Source: Betaproteobacteria bacterium | GTDB taxonomy: Bacteria; Pseudomonadota; Gammaproteobacteria; Burkholderiales; SG8-39 | Assembly: GCA_016195915.1 (NCBI GenBank) | Contig: JACPYS010000012.1 | Coordinates: 124,001-188,000 of the forward strand | Direction of reading: 5' to 3' | Length of the DNA stretch: 64,000 nucleotides | Shown: positions 35,092 to 44,702 of the stretch, piece by piece | Layout: every line of letters begins with the position of its first letter | Position numbering within the stretch: position 1 is the stretch's first letter | Translations under genes and position numbers: made by a program | The notes under the pieces: model-generated | What the model was told of the DNA's origin: nothing | Database searches by the model: none | The model's input: the letters and a program-made list of their open reading frames with translations, nothing else

Positions 35092-35558
35092 AGAATGATT
35101 TCGGCCTTGCCGAGCAGCGTGCGGGTGGCGGCGCCGGCACCGAACGTCCCCGGATGCAGATCAAGCGGGCACCCGGCTGCCAGCAGGGTAGGCGCGTGCC
35201 GCCCCTCGATCGCCAGAGCCGCGTAGCGGTGGCCGACGTCCACCAGCGCATGCGGCGCTCCGTTGAGCGCGGCGGTCAATAAGCGCTCCAACTCGGCGGC
35301 CGCGTTCTGCGGCGCGCACAGCAGCCATTCATCTGGTCCCAGCCGCGTCGCGAGCTTGTCGTTTTCACAGGTGCTGCGATTGATTTCCATTGCAATCCGG
35401 AATCCGGCGACCCTTTGCAACCGTTCGGCCGCGGCCTCCGGCAGCCGCAGCGACCAGCGCGCGCTCGGTCCGAGAGGAGTGATCGCAACGCCTTCCGCGT
35501 GCCACTGCGCGGCCGCTGGGAGGGCGGGTTCGAGTGCGAGGGTCACTGAGTCAGCCAT
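34989..35558 (-). CDS. soxG: sarcosine oxidase subunit gamma
   Basis: This is the gamma subunit of heterotetrameric sarcosine oxidase, which demethylates sarcosine to glycine and passes the one-carbon unit to tetrahydrofolate. It has 189 residues and the family core RLGPDEWLLCAP and DVGHRYAALAIEG. ATG 35558 overlaps the soxA stop by 8 bases. Its 3' end is the repeat bordering the defence module, so it may be an insertion target. Confidence 0.92.
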   Translation of the reverse strand: MADSVTLALEPALPAAAQWHAEGVAITPLGPSARWSLRLPEAAAERLQRVAGFRIAMEINRSTCENDKLATRLGPDEWLLCAPQNAAAELERLLTAALNGAPHALVDVGHRYAALAIEGRHAPTLLAAGCPLDLHPGTFGAGAATRTLLGKAEIILWRLHDAPAYRVECGHSFAPYVYAFLREAAREFA

Positions 35559-38541
35559 GGACACCCCTGCCTTCCGGATCCAAGAACACGGGAGGCACAA
35601 CTTTCACGCTGGCGAATCCGTCGGCCGTCGTGGCATGCAATGTCTGGCCGACCCGCTCACGCCCGCCCTTCACCAGTGCGAGAGCGATTGATCGCCCGCA
35701 GTTCGCACTTGCATAGCTCGAGGTGACATGGCCGAGCATCGTCATCGGCACGGCCTGCAGTGGATCGTCGACGATCTGCGCGCCTTCCTCGAGGACGAGC
35801 GCGGGATCGTCGGTGAGCAGTCCGACCAGCTGTTTGCGGCCGCGCGCGACGAGATCGGGCCGTGCAAGCGAGCGCTTTCCCACGAAGTCGCGTTTGCTCT
35901 TGCCGATCATGCCCGCAAGACCGAGGTCGTCCGGCGTGACCGTGCCGTCCGTTTCCTGGCCCACGATGATGTAACCGCGTTCCGCGCGCAGCACGTGCAT
36001 GGATTCCGTGCCGTAAGGCGCAAATCCCATCCCCGCACCACGCTCGCACAGCAACGTCCACAACGCCGCACCATAGCCCCAGGGCACGTTGATCTCGAAG
36101 CCGATCTCCCCGGTAAACGAGACACGGAACAGGCGGCAGGGCACGCCAGCGAAGCGCCCGATCCGCACAGACATGTGCGGCATCGCTGCATCGGAGACAT
36201 CGATTCCCTCGACCAACGGCGCAATCAGGGTGCGCGCCTGCGGACCCTGCACGGCGATGACGGCGTACTGCTCCGTGACCGAAGTGAGGTAGACCTGCAG
36301 CTCGCTCCATTCCGTCTGCAGGTAGTCCTCCATGAATGCGAGCACGCGCGCTGCGCCGCCGGTGGTCGTGGTGACATGAAAACGATCGGGCGCAAGCTTT
36401 GCCACGATGCCGTCGTCGTAGATGTGGCCGTCTTCGCGCAGCATCAAAGCGTAGCGGCAGCGTCCCGGCGCAAGCTTGTCGAAACTGTTGACGTACATGC
36501 GATTCAGGAATTCAAGGGCGTCGCGGCCGACGACCTCGATCTTGCCGAGCGTGGAACCGTCGAACACGCCGCCGCTCGCGCGCACCGCGCGGCATTCCCT
36601 CGCCACCGCCGCGTGCAGGTCTTCTCCCTGCCGGGGAAAGGCCAGCGCGCGCTTCCATTGCCCTACATCTTCGAACAGAGCGTCTTGCGCTGCGGCCAAC
36701 GCATGCGACGGCGTTTCGCGCACCGGGTCGAACAGCGCGCCGCGATGCGCCCCGATCAGCGCTCCGAACGTCACCGGCGTATACGGCATGCGGAACGTCG
36801 TCGTGCCGATCTCGGGAATCGGCCGTCCGAGGCGCTCGGCCACCAGCCCCAGCGCATTCATGTTCGAGGTTTTCCCCTGATCGGTGGCCATGCCCGTGGT
36901 CGTATAACGCTTGACGTGCTCGATCGACTCGAAACCTTCCCGCAGCGCGAGGCCGATGTCCTTGGCCGTGACATCGTTCTGGAAGTCCACGAAGGCCTGG
37001 ACGCGGGACGGATCACGATCGGTGGGCAGCACTCGCACGGGCACGAAGCCAACCGCGGTCGGTGACACCGCGAAGCGCCGTGCATCGGTCGATCCTGTCG
37101 CGGCGGCACCCGCGCTCCAGCCGTCGATCAGGCACTCGGCAAGCGAATAAACGCCGCGCGCGGCGCCGGCGCTGCGCAGCCCGTAAATGCCTCCGGCCGG
37201 AATGAACGCGTCGAGCGCGTCGTCGAAGTGCAGCTTACCGCGTGCCTGCGAATGCAGGTGCACGGCGGGTGTCCAGCCGCCGTGCATCGCCACGGCGTCG
37301 CATGCGATCCGTCGTGATACGCGGAAGCGGCCGTTCTCGCACGGCGCAACCTGCAAGGCCGAAATGCGCGAGCGTCCTTCGGTCCCTGTGATCGTATAGC
37401 CCGTGAGGACTTCGATTCCCAGCGCGCGCAGCGGCGCCGGATCCGGGCACCGGGAAGCTGCGCGTGTATCCACCAGGAGGGTCACGGCAACGCCGGCAGC
37501 GTGCAGTTCGCGAGCGACCGTATAGGCGGCATCACCGCAAGTAGCGACCACCACGCGGTGACCCGGCGAAACCCCGTAGCGATTCACGTAAGCGCGCACG
37601 CTTTCGGCGAGCAGGATGCCGGGACGGTCGTTGCCGTCGAAGACGAGCGGCCGTTCATGCGCACCGGCAGCGACCACGATCTGTCCGGCGCGCACCTGCC
37701 ATAGCCGCTCGCGCGGCAGATCGTGGTTTCCCGCCGGCGGGATGCGCTCGAGGATGCCCACGTGGTTGTGGCCGAATAGGCCGAACACCGTCGCGCGCGA
37801 AAGCAGGGTTACGCCGTCACGCGCGCGCAGCGTGGCGATCGCATCCTCCACCCATGCTCCGGCCGCCTTGCCGTCGATCTCGGATGCGGGATCGTGCAAC
37901 AGGCTGCCGCCCCACGCGGATTGCTCGTCAGCGAGCATCACGCGAGCACCGTGCGCCGATGCGGCCAGCGCGGCCGCCAGGCCGGCCGGACCGCCGCCCG
38001 CGATCAGTACGTCGCAGTGGGCATGGCGGTGCTGGTAGCGATCGGGGTCCCGTCCTTCGGGCGCGCGGCCCAGCCCGGTCGCCGCGCGTATCGCCGGCTC
38101 GTAGACTTTCTTCCAGAACGGCGCCGGCCACATGAACGTCTTGTTGTAGAAACCCGCGCTCAAGAGCGGAGAGAAAACATCGTTGATCGCACCGATGTCG
38201 AATTCGAGCGAGGGCCAGTGATTCTGCGACACGGCATCCAGACCCTCGCGCAATTCGATCACGGTGGACCGCGTATTGGGATCGGTGCGCCCGCCGTCGC
38301 CGCGCAGGGTGACGAGGGCGTTGGGTTCCTCGGAGCCATGCGCCACGATTCCACGCGGCCGGTGATACTTGTACGAGCGCGCAACGAAAACGCGGCCGTT
38401 CGCGAGCAAGGCAGAGGCGAGGGTGTCACCGGCATATCCCGCCATCCATTCTCCATTGAACGAGAATCCGAGCGGCGTCCGGCGGTCGATGCGACCGCCC
38501 TGCGGCAAGCGGAAGGGCTGCAGGCGCTCTGGCGCGTTCAT
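35551..38541 (-). CDS. soxA: sarcosine oxidase subunit alpha
   Basis: This is a 996-residue subunit. The N-terminal part has the 2Fe-2S-ferredoxin-like fold and an NAD-binding domain (LIAGGGPAGLAAALAASAHG near residue 180). The C-terminal 380 residues are a folate-binding aminomethyltransferase (GcvT-like) domain, with FDGSTLGKIEVVGRDALEFL and FTGEIGFEINVPWGYGAAL. The length fits the family. It lies between soxD (ATGA overlap) and soxG in one operon. Confidence 0.96.
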   Translation of the reverse strand: MNAPERLQPFRLPQGGRIDRRTPLGFSFNGEWMAGYAGDTLASALLANGRVFVARSYKYHRPRGIVAHGSEEPNALVTLRGDGGRTDPNTRSTVIELREGLDAVSQNHWPSLEFDIGAINDVFSPLLSAGFYNKTFMWPAPFWKKVYEPAIRAATGLGRAPEGRDPDRYQHRHAHCDVLIAGGGPAGLAAALAASAHGARVMLADEQSAWGGSLLHDPASEIDGKAAGAWVEDAIATLRARDGVTLLSRATVFGLFGHNHVGILERIPPAGNHDLPRERLWQVRAGQIVVAAGAHERPLVFDGNDRPGILLAESVRAYVNRYGVSPGHRVVVATCGDAAYTVARELHAAGVAVTLLVDTRAASRCPDPAPLRALGIEVLTGYTITGTEGRSRISALQVAPCENGRFRVSRRIACDAVAMHGGWTPAVHLHSQARGKLHFDDALDAFIPAGGIYGLRSAGAARGVYSLAECLIDGWSAGAAATGSTDARRFAVSPTAVGFVPVRVLPTDRDPSRVQAFVDFQNDVTAKDIGLALREGFESIEHVKRYTTTGMATDQGKTSNMNALGLVAERLGRPIPEIGTTTFRMPYTPVTFGALIGAHRGALFDPVRETPSHALAAAQDALFEDVGQWKRALAFPRQGEDLHAAVARECRAVRASGGVFDGSTLGKIEVVGRDALEFLNRMYVNSFDKLAPGRCRYALMLREDGHIYDDGIVAKLAPDRFHVTTTTGGAARVLAFMEDYLQTEWSELQVYLTSVTEQYAVIAVQGPQARTLIAPLVEGIDVSDAAMPHMSVRIGRFAGVPCRLFRVSFTGEIGFEINVPWGYGAALWTLLCERGAGMGFAPYGTESMHVLRAERGYIIVGQETDGTVTPDDLGLAGMIGKSKRDFVGKRSLARPDLVARGRKQLVGLLTDDPALVLEEGAQIVDDPLQAVPMTMLGHVTSSYASANCGRSIALALVKGGRERVGQTLHATTADGFASVKVVPPVFLDPEGRGVHG

Positions 38542-38828
38542 GCGCCTTCCTTATCGATCGCGGGCCGCGGCTCGCCGCTCCGATAGGTCACCGTGATGCG
38601 GTCGCTCACCGTGTCGCGCAGTGCGTTGAACCAGCGCTGGCAGCCGTGCGCGTGCAGCCAGCGTTCGGCGTGCATGCCCCTCGGATTCGTGCGGTAGAAG
38701 AGAAATGCAGCCCATTGCGCGTCGTCGAGTTGCGACGGATCGGCGGGACGGGCGATATGGGCTTCGCCGCCGCCGCGGAATTCGATCTCCGGACGGGGGC
38801 CGCAATAGGGACATGTGATGAGCAGCAT
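38538..38828 (-). CDS. soxD: sarcosine oxidase subunit delta
   Basis: This is a 96-residue zinc-binding subunit. The N-terminal CPYCGPRPEIEF and later HAHGCQRWFN supply the metal ligands. The central FYRTNPRGMHAERWLHAHGC is a hallmark of SoxD. Its stop overlaps the soxA start by 4 bases. Confidence 0.96.
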   Translation of the reverse strand: MLLITCPYCGPRPEIEFRGGGEAHIARPADPSQLDDAQWAAFLFYRTNPRGMHAERWLHAHGCQRWFNALRDTVSDRITVTYRSGEPRPAIDKEGA

Positions 38829-38840
38829 GGTGCCGGACGA

Positions 38841-40103
38841 TCAGTGCGCTACCGCAGCCGCAGCCGCCTCGTCGATCAAGCGCCCGGTGCGGAACCGGTC
38901 GAACGTGAACGGCGCATTGATCGGATGCGGCGCGTCTTTGGCGATGGTGTGCGCGAACACGTGGCCCGAGCCGGGCGTGGCCTTGAATCCGCCGGTGCCC
39001 CAGCCGCAGTTCACGTAGAGACCCTCTACCGGCGTCTTGCCGATGATCGGCGAGCGGTCGGGCGTCACGTCGACGATGCCGCCCCAATTGCGCAGCATCC
39101 GCAGCCGCGTGAACATCGGGAACAGTTCGCAGATCGCTTCCAGCGTGTGCGTGGTGATGTGCAGCCCCCCGGTCTGGCTGTAGGACACGTACTGGTCGGT
39201 GCCCGCACCGATCACGAGCTCGCCCTTGTCCGACTGGCTGATGTAGGCGTGGACGGTGTTCGACATCACCACGCAGGGAAATACCGGCTTGACCGGTTCG
39301 GATACCAGCGCCTGCAGCGGGAAGCTCTCGAGCGGCATGCGCAGCCCGGCGCGCGCCATCACCACGCTTGTATGTCCGGCCGTGACGACCCCGACCTTGG
39401 GTGAGCCGATGGCGCCGAGATTGGTGACCACGCCTTCTACGGCGCCGGCGTTGTCGCGGCGTATCTCGAGCACCTCGCAATTCTGGATGATGTCCACGCC
39501 GAGCGCGTCGGCCGCGCGTGCGTAGCCCCAGGCCATTGCGTCGTGGCGAGCGACGCCGCCTCGCCGCTGGAGCGCAGCGCCGATCACCGGGTAACGCGCA
39601 TCCGGATCGATGACCAGCGGCGGACAAAATGCCTCGGCCTCGGCCGCGCTCAGCCACTCGTTGTCCACGCCGTTCAGCCGGTTGGCGTAGATGTGGCGCT
39701 TGAACACCTGCACGTCGTGCGTGTTGTGCGCGAGCATCAGCACGCCGCGTGCGGAATACATGACGTTGTAGTTGAGGTCCTGCGACAGACCTTCCCACAA
39801 TTTCACCGCGTGGTCGTACAGGTGCACGCTTTCGTCGTAGAGGTAATTCGAACGCACGATGGTCGTGTTGCGCCCGGTGTTGCCACCGCCGATCCAGCCC
39901 TTTTCCAGCACGGCGATGTTCGTCAACCCGTGCTCCTTCGCCAGGTAATACGCGGTGGCGAGGCCATGACCGCCACCGCCTACGATTACCGCGTCATAGG
40001 CGGCTCTGGGCTGGGGCGAGCGCCATTGCCGCGCCCAGCCTGCGTGGCCCGAAAGCGCATTGCGCACGAGAGCGAATATCGAAAAGCGATCGGTGCGGGC
40101 CAT
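38841..40103 (-). CDS. soxB: sarcosine oxidase subunit beta
   Basis: This is the FAD-containing catalytic subunit of about 420 residues. It has the dinucleotide-binding motif AVIVGGGGHGLATAYYLA and the SoxB-specific VLEKGWIGGGNTGRNTT, whose histidine/flavin region covalently binds FMN in the family. The C-terminus (VNCGWGTGGFKATPGSGHVF) is typical. ATG 40103 is preferred over GTG 40106. It heads the soxBDAG order. Confidence 0.95.
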   Translation of the reverse strand: MARTDRFSIFALVRNALSGHAGWARQWRSPQPRAAYDAVIVGGGGHGLATAYYLAKEHGLTNIAVLEKGWIGGGNTGRNTTIVRSNYLYDESVHLYDHAVKLWEGLSQDLNYNVMYSARGVLMLAHNTHDVQVFKRHIYANRLNGVDNEWLSAAEAEAFCPPLVIDPDARYPVIGAALQRRGGVARHDAMAWGYARAADALGVDIIQNCEVLEIRRDNAGAVEGVVTNLGAIGSPKVGVVTAGHTSVVMARAGLRMPLESFPLQALVSEPVKPVFPCVVMSNTVHAYISQSDKGELVIGAGTDQYVSYSQTGGLHITTHTLEAICELFPMFTRLRMLRNWGGIVDVTPDRSPIIGKTPVEGLYVNCGWGTGGFKATPGSGHVFAHTIAKDAPHPINAPFTFDRFRTGRLIDEAAAAAVAH

Positions 40104-40128
40104 CACGTCAGGTTATGCGAGAACCCGA

Positions 40129-40842
40129 TCACAGGTAAATCGCTCGCACGATGTCGTCGTAGCTGCCAGACCGTGCGCTGACCGCGCCGCCGTCCGCCAC
40201 CAGGCCATCGCGCAGGATCAGGTAGCGGTCTGCGGCTTTCAGCGCGAGACCGAGGTTCTGCTCGACCAGCAGCATCGTCACGCCGCGCGCGCGCAGCGCG
40301 GTCATGGTTCGCGCCGTCTCGGCCACCAACTGCGGCGACAGGCCGCCCGAGGGCTCATCGAGCAGCAGCAGGCGCGGCCGGCTCATCAACGCGCGTCCGA
40401 TTGCGACCATCTGCTGCTCGCCGCCGGAGAGCGTGCGCAGCACCTGCCGGCGCCGCTCATCGAGACGCGGAAACAGCGCATACATTTCCGGCAGCCGGGC
40501 ATCGTTTTCGGCAATGCTGCGCGTGTGCCCGCCGAGCAGCAGATTGTCCTCCACCGACAGGTCGGGAAACAAATCGCGCGACTGGGAGACCTGCACCACG
40601 CCGTGCCGCACCACGCGGTGCATCGGCCAGCCGGAGGTTCTGACACCGGCAACCTCTACGTCACCGGCGGCAATCGCGATCCAACCGGAAATCGCATTCA
40701 GGCAAGTTGACTTGCCGCTGCCGTTGGGGCCGAGCAGCGCCACCGATTCCCCCGCGGCCAGCGCAAACTCCACGCCGCGGAGGATTTCGCGAGGCCCGAA
40801 GGCAACGCGCAAGCCCGCCACCCGCAGCAAGGCATCAGGCAT
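40129..40842 (-). CDS. livF: branched-chain amino acid-type ABC transporter ATPase LivF
   Basis: This is one of two ATPases of a Liv-type uptake system: 237 residues, Walker A GPNGSGKST, signature LSGGEQQMVAIGRAL, Walker B LLLDEPSGGLSP. ATG 40842 overlaps the end of livG by 8 bases. Although the family is named for branched-chain amino acids, many members carry other amines, acids or amides. Its place next to sox genes suggests a methylated-glycine-like or related substrate, but this is inference. Confidence 0.95.
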   Translation of the reverse strand: MPDALLRVAGLRVAFGPREILRGVEFALAAGESVALLGPNGSGKSTCLNAISGWIAIAAGDVEVAGVRTSGWPMHRVVRHGVVQVSQSRDLFPDLSVEDNLLLGGHTRSIAENDARLPEMYALFPRLDERRRQVLRTLSGGEQQMVAIGRALMSRPRLLLLDEPSGGLSPQLVAETARTMTALRARGVTMLLVEQNLGLALKAADRYLILRDGLVADGGAVSARSGSYDDIVRAIYL

Positions 40843-41599
40843 GGCCGAGATAGGCTTCGAGCACCGCGGGATCGGTGCGGATCGCGGCGGGCGGCCCCTC
40901 CGCGATCTTGGCCCCGCCGTTGAACACGGCAATCACGTCGGCGGCTGCCATGACGAGATCGATGGCGTGTTCGATCAGCAGCACGGCGATCCCCGTCTCT
41001 CCCGCAAGACGCCGGATGAGTTCGACCAGTTGCGCGCGCACCGGCGGCGCGAGCCCCACCGCGGGCTCGTCGAGCAGCAGGAGTGGCGGCTCGGCGGCGA
41101 CCGCGCGAACGATTTCGATGGTGCGCTGCTGGCCGCCTGACATCGTATTCACCTGCACGTCGGCAAGATGCGACACGCCCAGCCCATCGAGCAAGCGCCG
41201 TGCGCGGGCGACGGCGTCGCGCTCGGCGGCCCGCGATGCGCGGGTGCCGAACAGGATGCCGGCAAAACTCGCATCGATGCGCGCGTGCAGTCCGGCAAGC
41301 ACGTTCTCGAGCCCGGTGAGTTCCGGGAACAATCCGCCGTTCTGAAACGTGCGTCGCACGCCGCGCGCCGCGATCGCATGCGGGGCAAGGCCGTGAATTG
41401 CCGAACCGTTGAGCGAAATGCTGCCCGCGGCGATCGGGACGTAACCGGAGATCGCATTGAACAGCGTGGTCTTGCCCGCGCCGTTCGGCCCGATGAGCGC
41501 CTTGATCTCGCCGCCGCGCGCGCTCAGGTCCACGTTGCTCAAGGCCTGCAGACCTGCGAATTGCACATTCACGCCCGCGAGTTGGAGCAACGCCGCCAT
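40835..41599 (-). CDS. livG: branched-chain amino acid-type ABC transporter ATPase LivG
   Basis: This is the second ATPase, 254 residues, with Walker A GPNGAGKTTLFNAISGY, signature MSGGQQRTIEIVRAV and Walker B LLLDEPAVGLAP. Its ATG overlaps the livM stop as ATGA. Confidence 0.95.
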   Translation of the reverse strand: MAALLQLAGVNVQFAGLQALSNVDLSARGGEIKALIGPNGAGKTTLFNAISGYVPIAAGSISLNGSAIHGLAPHAIAARGVRRTFQNGGLFPELTGLENVLAGLHARIDASFAGILFGTRASRAAERDAVARARRLLDGLGVSHLADVQVNTMSGGQQRTIEIVRAVAAEPPLLLLDEPAVGLAPPVRAQLVELIRRLAGETGIAVLLIEHAIDLVMAAADVIAVFNGGAKIAEGPPAAIRTDPAVLEAYLGHA

Positions 41600-42585
41600 C
41601 AGCGCTCCCGGTAATATCGATCGCGTAACGCAGGCCAGCGCTTTGCGCACAAGGCCGACAGGCCGCGCGGCTGTATCAGCAGGAACACGATCAACAGCCC
41701 GCCGAAAAACATTTCGTAAAGGCCGGGGAAAGGACGGAAGAATTCCGGCAGCGCCGTCAGCGCGAGCGCGCCGAGCACGCTGCCGAACAGGCTGCCGAGG
41801 CCGCCCACCAGCACCATCGCGAAATGCAGGATCAACTCGATCAGGCCGAAGCTCTCCGGAATCACCTGGCCGATCAGCACCGCGAACAAGCTGCCGGCAA
41901 TACCGACGACGAAACCCGACAGCGTAAACGCCAGCACGATATAGCGCCCGGTCGGGATCGCCAGCGAAGCGGTGGCGAGTTCGTTGTCGCGGATCGCGAC
42001 GATCGCGCGCCCGATCTTGGAGCGCATCAGGTTCGACACGGCCTTGACGATCACCGTCACGATCAGCAGAAACACGTAGAACCTCGCCGTTTCGCTCTCG
42101 AGCGCGATGCCGAAGAAATCGGCGTGCCGCACCGTAAGGCCGTCGGTCCCGCCGCTGAGCGCTTCGCCGTGAATGTAGCTCCAGCGCAGCAGTTCGCCGA
42201 ACGCGAGCGTCACGATCGCGAGGTAGTAATTGCGAATGCCGCGCAACGCGGTCACGCTCGCCAGAAATCCGGCTGCGGCGCCCGCCGCGCCTGCGGGCGG
42301 GATCGCCGCCCAGAACGGCCAGCCTGCGTGCGCCATGAGAATCGCGGCGGTGTACGCGCCGATGCCGAACAGGGCGGTATTGGCGAACGCGAGCTGGCCC
42401 AGATTGCCGAGCACCAGATTGAAGCCGACCGTCACCAGCACGTAGACCAGCGTGAGGTTGACGATGAACTGCGTATAGGGGTTGGCAAACAGCGGGATCA
42501 CAAGCGCGAGCAATGGCGCCGCGTAGAACACGCGCGTGCCGAGCGCCCGGTGCGCCAAAGCGTGCTGCGGCGTCTGGCCGTTCAC
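41599..42585 (-). CDS. livM: branched-chain amino acid-type ABC transporter permease LivM
   Basis: This is a 328-residue membrane permease with about ten helices. The LivM motif GYYLAI-like segment reads GIRNYYLAIVTLAFGELLRW, and GLIELILHFAMVLVGGLGSL follows. The start is GTG 42585, overlapping the livH stop as GTGA. The open frame extends far upstream, but that part is antisense to livH and not coding. Confidence 0.94.
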   Translation of the reverse strand: MNGQTPQHALAHRALGTRVFYAAPLLALVIPLFANPYTQFIVNLTLVYVLVTVGFNLVLGNLGQLAFANTALFGIGAYTAAILMAHAGWPFWAAIPPAGAAGAAAGFLASVTALRGIRNYYLAIVTLAFGELLRWSYIHGEALSGGTDGLTVRHADFFGIALESETARFYVFLLIVTVIVKAVSNLMRSKIGRAIVAIRDNELATASLAIPTGRYIVLAFTLSGFVVGIAGSLFAVLIGQVIPESFGLIELILHFAMVLVGGLGSLFGSVLGALALTALPEFFRPFPGLYEMFFGGLLIVFLLIQPRGLSALCAKRWPALRDRYYRER

Positions 42586-43454
42586 ACGCGCTCCGCGACT
42601 GCCTGCCCGAACAGTCCGCTGGGCCGAAGCGCCAGCACCAGGATGATCACCAGATACGCCGTGATGTCGATCAGCTTGGTCGACACGTAACCGCCGACCC
42701 ATTGTTCGGCGACCCCGAGCAACAACCCGCCGGCAACCGCCCCGCCCAGCGAACCGAAGCCGCCGAGGGTCATCGCGGCGAAGCCCTTGATCAGGAAACC
42801 GGCGCCGAGTCCGGGATGGAGCAGCGTGAGCGGCGCCACCAGCACGCCGCCGATCGCGCCCATCGCCGCACCGACGCCCCACATCACGCCGTGAAACGCG
42901 CGCACGTTGATCCCGACCAGCGCGGCGCCGCGCTCGGATTGGCACACCGCCTGCATGATGCGTCCGGCGGAGGTGCGGTAGAACAAGCCGAAGAACAGCA
43001 TCAACAGCACGCCGACAGCAGAAAAAATCACCAGCGCATCGGCCGTGACCACCAGCTCGCCGAGCATCACCGGCGGGAAGTCGAACACGCGCGGCATCGG
43101 CAGCACTTCGCGCCCCCAGACGGCGCGCGCTGCACCGCGCAGCAGGTAGCCGACTGCGATGCACATCAGCGCGAAACCGATGTGCGGCCCCGCCTTGATG
43201 CGCTCGATCAGGCCGATTTCGATCAGCGCTCCGAGGATGAACAGCAGCGCTACCGCTGCGATCGCCGAAGCCGGAAACGGCAGGCCGGCGAGCACCACCA
43301 GCAGATACACGACGAACGCGCCGGCCATCACCAGGTCGCCATGGCCGAAATTCACAACGGTGGTCGCCCGATAGACCACGCACATCGACAATGCGACGAG
43401 CGCGTAGATCGCGCCCTGAGCGAGGCCGCTCAGGGCGAGCTGCAGGAAGAACAC
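42582..43454 (-). CDS. livH: branched-chain amino acid-type ABC transporter permease LivH
   Basis: This is a 290-residue permease with the LivH hallmarks: N-terminal GLAQGAIYALVALSMCVVYR, then FGHGDLVMAGAFVVYL, and the final GGFGSLGGAVAGGLLLGVAE. It lies 15 bp after livK and before livM. Confidence 0.95.
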   Translation of the reverse strand: MFFLQLALSGLAQGAIYALVALSMCVVYRATTVVNFGHGDLVMAGAFVVYLLVVLAGLPFPASAIAAVALLFILGALIEIGLIERIKAGPHIGFALMCIAVGYLLRGAARAVWGREVLPMPRVFDFPPVMLGELVVTADALVIFSAVGVLLMLFFGLFYRTSAGRIMQAVCQSERGAALVGINVRAFHGVMWGVGAAMGAIGGVLVAPLTLLHPGLGAGFLIKGFAAMTLGGFGSLGGAVAGGLLLGVAEQWVGGYVSTKLIDITAYLVIILVLALRPSGLFGQAVAERV

Positions 43455-43469
43455 GCGGACCGCCTTCGG

Positions 43470-44648
43470 CTAGAGCCGCTGCCCCCAGGCTTTGAGCACC
43501 GTGGGCTTGCCACTGACGAAACCGGCGATCCCCACTTCCTTGACGCCGTCGCGGTCGGCAGCGGTCCAGGTGATCCGGCCCGCGAGCACTCCGGTGTCGA
43601 AATCCCTGGTCTTGTCGAGTTCGGCGATGAATTTTTCGCGGCTCAGATCACGCCCCGAGCGCTTGAGCGCTTCCACCACCGCGGCGCCGCCGCCCATCGA
43701 GATCAGGCTGAATGCGGTCACCGACTCGCTCGGGTAGTACTTCTTCAGGATGTCGACGAATCGCTTGAGCCGCGGGCCATCCAGGTTGTCGGCATACATG
43801 TGCGGCACGAAGTAGTTAGCGACGGTGTCCAGATCGCCCACGCGCTTGAGGGTGTTTTCGAGATCGGTCCCCGCGGTGCCCATCACCGGCGCATTGAGTC
43901 CGAATTTCTTCGCATCTTTCAGGAAGATCGCGGTTTCGGCCTCGTAGAGGCAAGCAATGACGAAATCCGGATTGGCCTGCTTGATCCTGAGGGTTTGCGC
44001 CGTGGCGTCGGTCTGGCCGCGTTCGAGGGCGACCTCCACGACCGGCTTGATGCTCTGGGAGGCGAGAAACTCCATGGCAGGACCGCAATAACTCTTCGCC
44101 CAGTCATCCGTATGCTGGATCACCGCCACCTTCGCGACTCCCGGCTTCGTCATGACGAACCGTCCCATTGCCAGACCCATGGTCTTGCCGACCGGCACCC
44201 CGTGAAAGATGTTCTTCGTTGCGGGCGACGAGATCGCGCCATTGGCGGCATGTGCGATGACCCACGGAATCCCCGCTTCGAGCACCACCGGCTTGATGGC
44301 CATCGCCACGGCGCTGCAGGAGTTGCCATGCAGCATGAACACCTTGTCCTGATGGATGAGTTTCTTTACCGCGGCGATGCCTTTCGTGCTGTCGCACGCG
44401 TAGTCCTCGAGCACGGTTTCGATCTTGCGTCCGTTCACGCCGCCCTGATCGTTGACCCACTTGTAGTACGCATCGAGCCCGATCTCGGCCTTGCTGTAGC
44501 TCGAACCGCTGCCGGTCAATGGCGCCATCACGCCGATCTTGATCGCGGTATCGGTAATCCCCGCAGTGTCGGCCGCAGACGCAGTCGTTGCCAGCGCATA
44601 CGCAACAATTGCAATGCACGGCCTGAGCAAATGGACGAACGGTTTCAT
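43470..44648 (-). CDS. livK: branched-chain amino acid-type ABC transporter substrate-binding protein LivK
   Basis: This is the periplasmic receptor of 392 residues with a signal peptide (LRPCIAIVAYALATTASA). The mature start AIKIGVMAPLTGSGSSYSKA and the following NDQGGVNGRKIETVLEDYAC are typical. ATG 44648 has an AGGAGG site 5 bases upstream. It is the first liv gene, 55 bp downstream of an FAD-dependent oxidoreductase gene. Confidence 0.94.
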   Translation of the reverse strand: MKPFVHLLRPCIAIVAYALATTASAADTAGITDTAIKIGVMAPLTGSGSSYSKAEIGLDAYYKWVNDQGGVNGRKIETVLEDYACDSTKGIAAVKKLIHQDKVFMLHGNSCSAVAMAIKPVVLEAGIPWVIAHAANGAISSPATKNIFHGVPVGKTMGLAMGRFVMTKPGVAKVAVIQHTDDWAKSYCGPAMEFLASQSIKPVVEVALERGQTDATAQTLRIKQANPDFVIACLYEAETAIFLKDAKKFGLNAPVMGTAGTDLENTLKRVGDLDTVANYFVPHMYADNLDGPRLKRFVDILKKYYPSESVTAFSLISMGGGAAVVEALKRSGRDLSREKFIAELDKTRDFDTGVLAGRITWTAADRDGVKEVGIAGFVSGKPTVLKAWGQRL

Positions 44649-44702
44649 GCTGACCTCCTGAGTTGGATCGCAACCACGCAATCGACGAAGCGAACGGCAA
44701 TC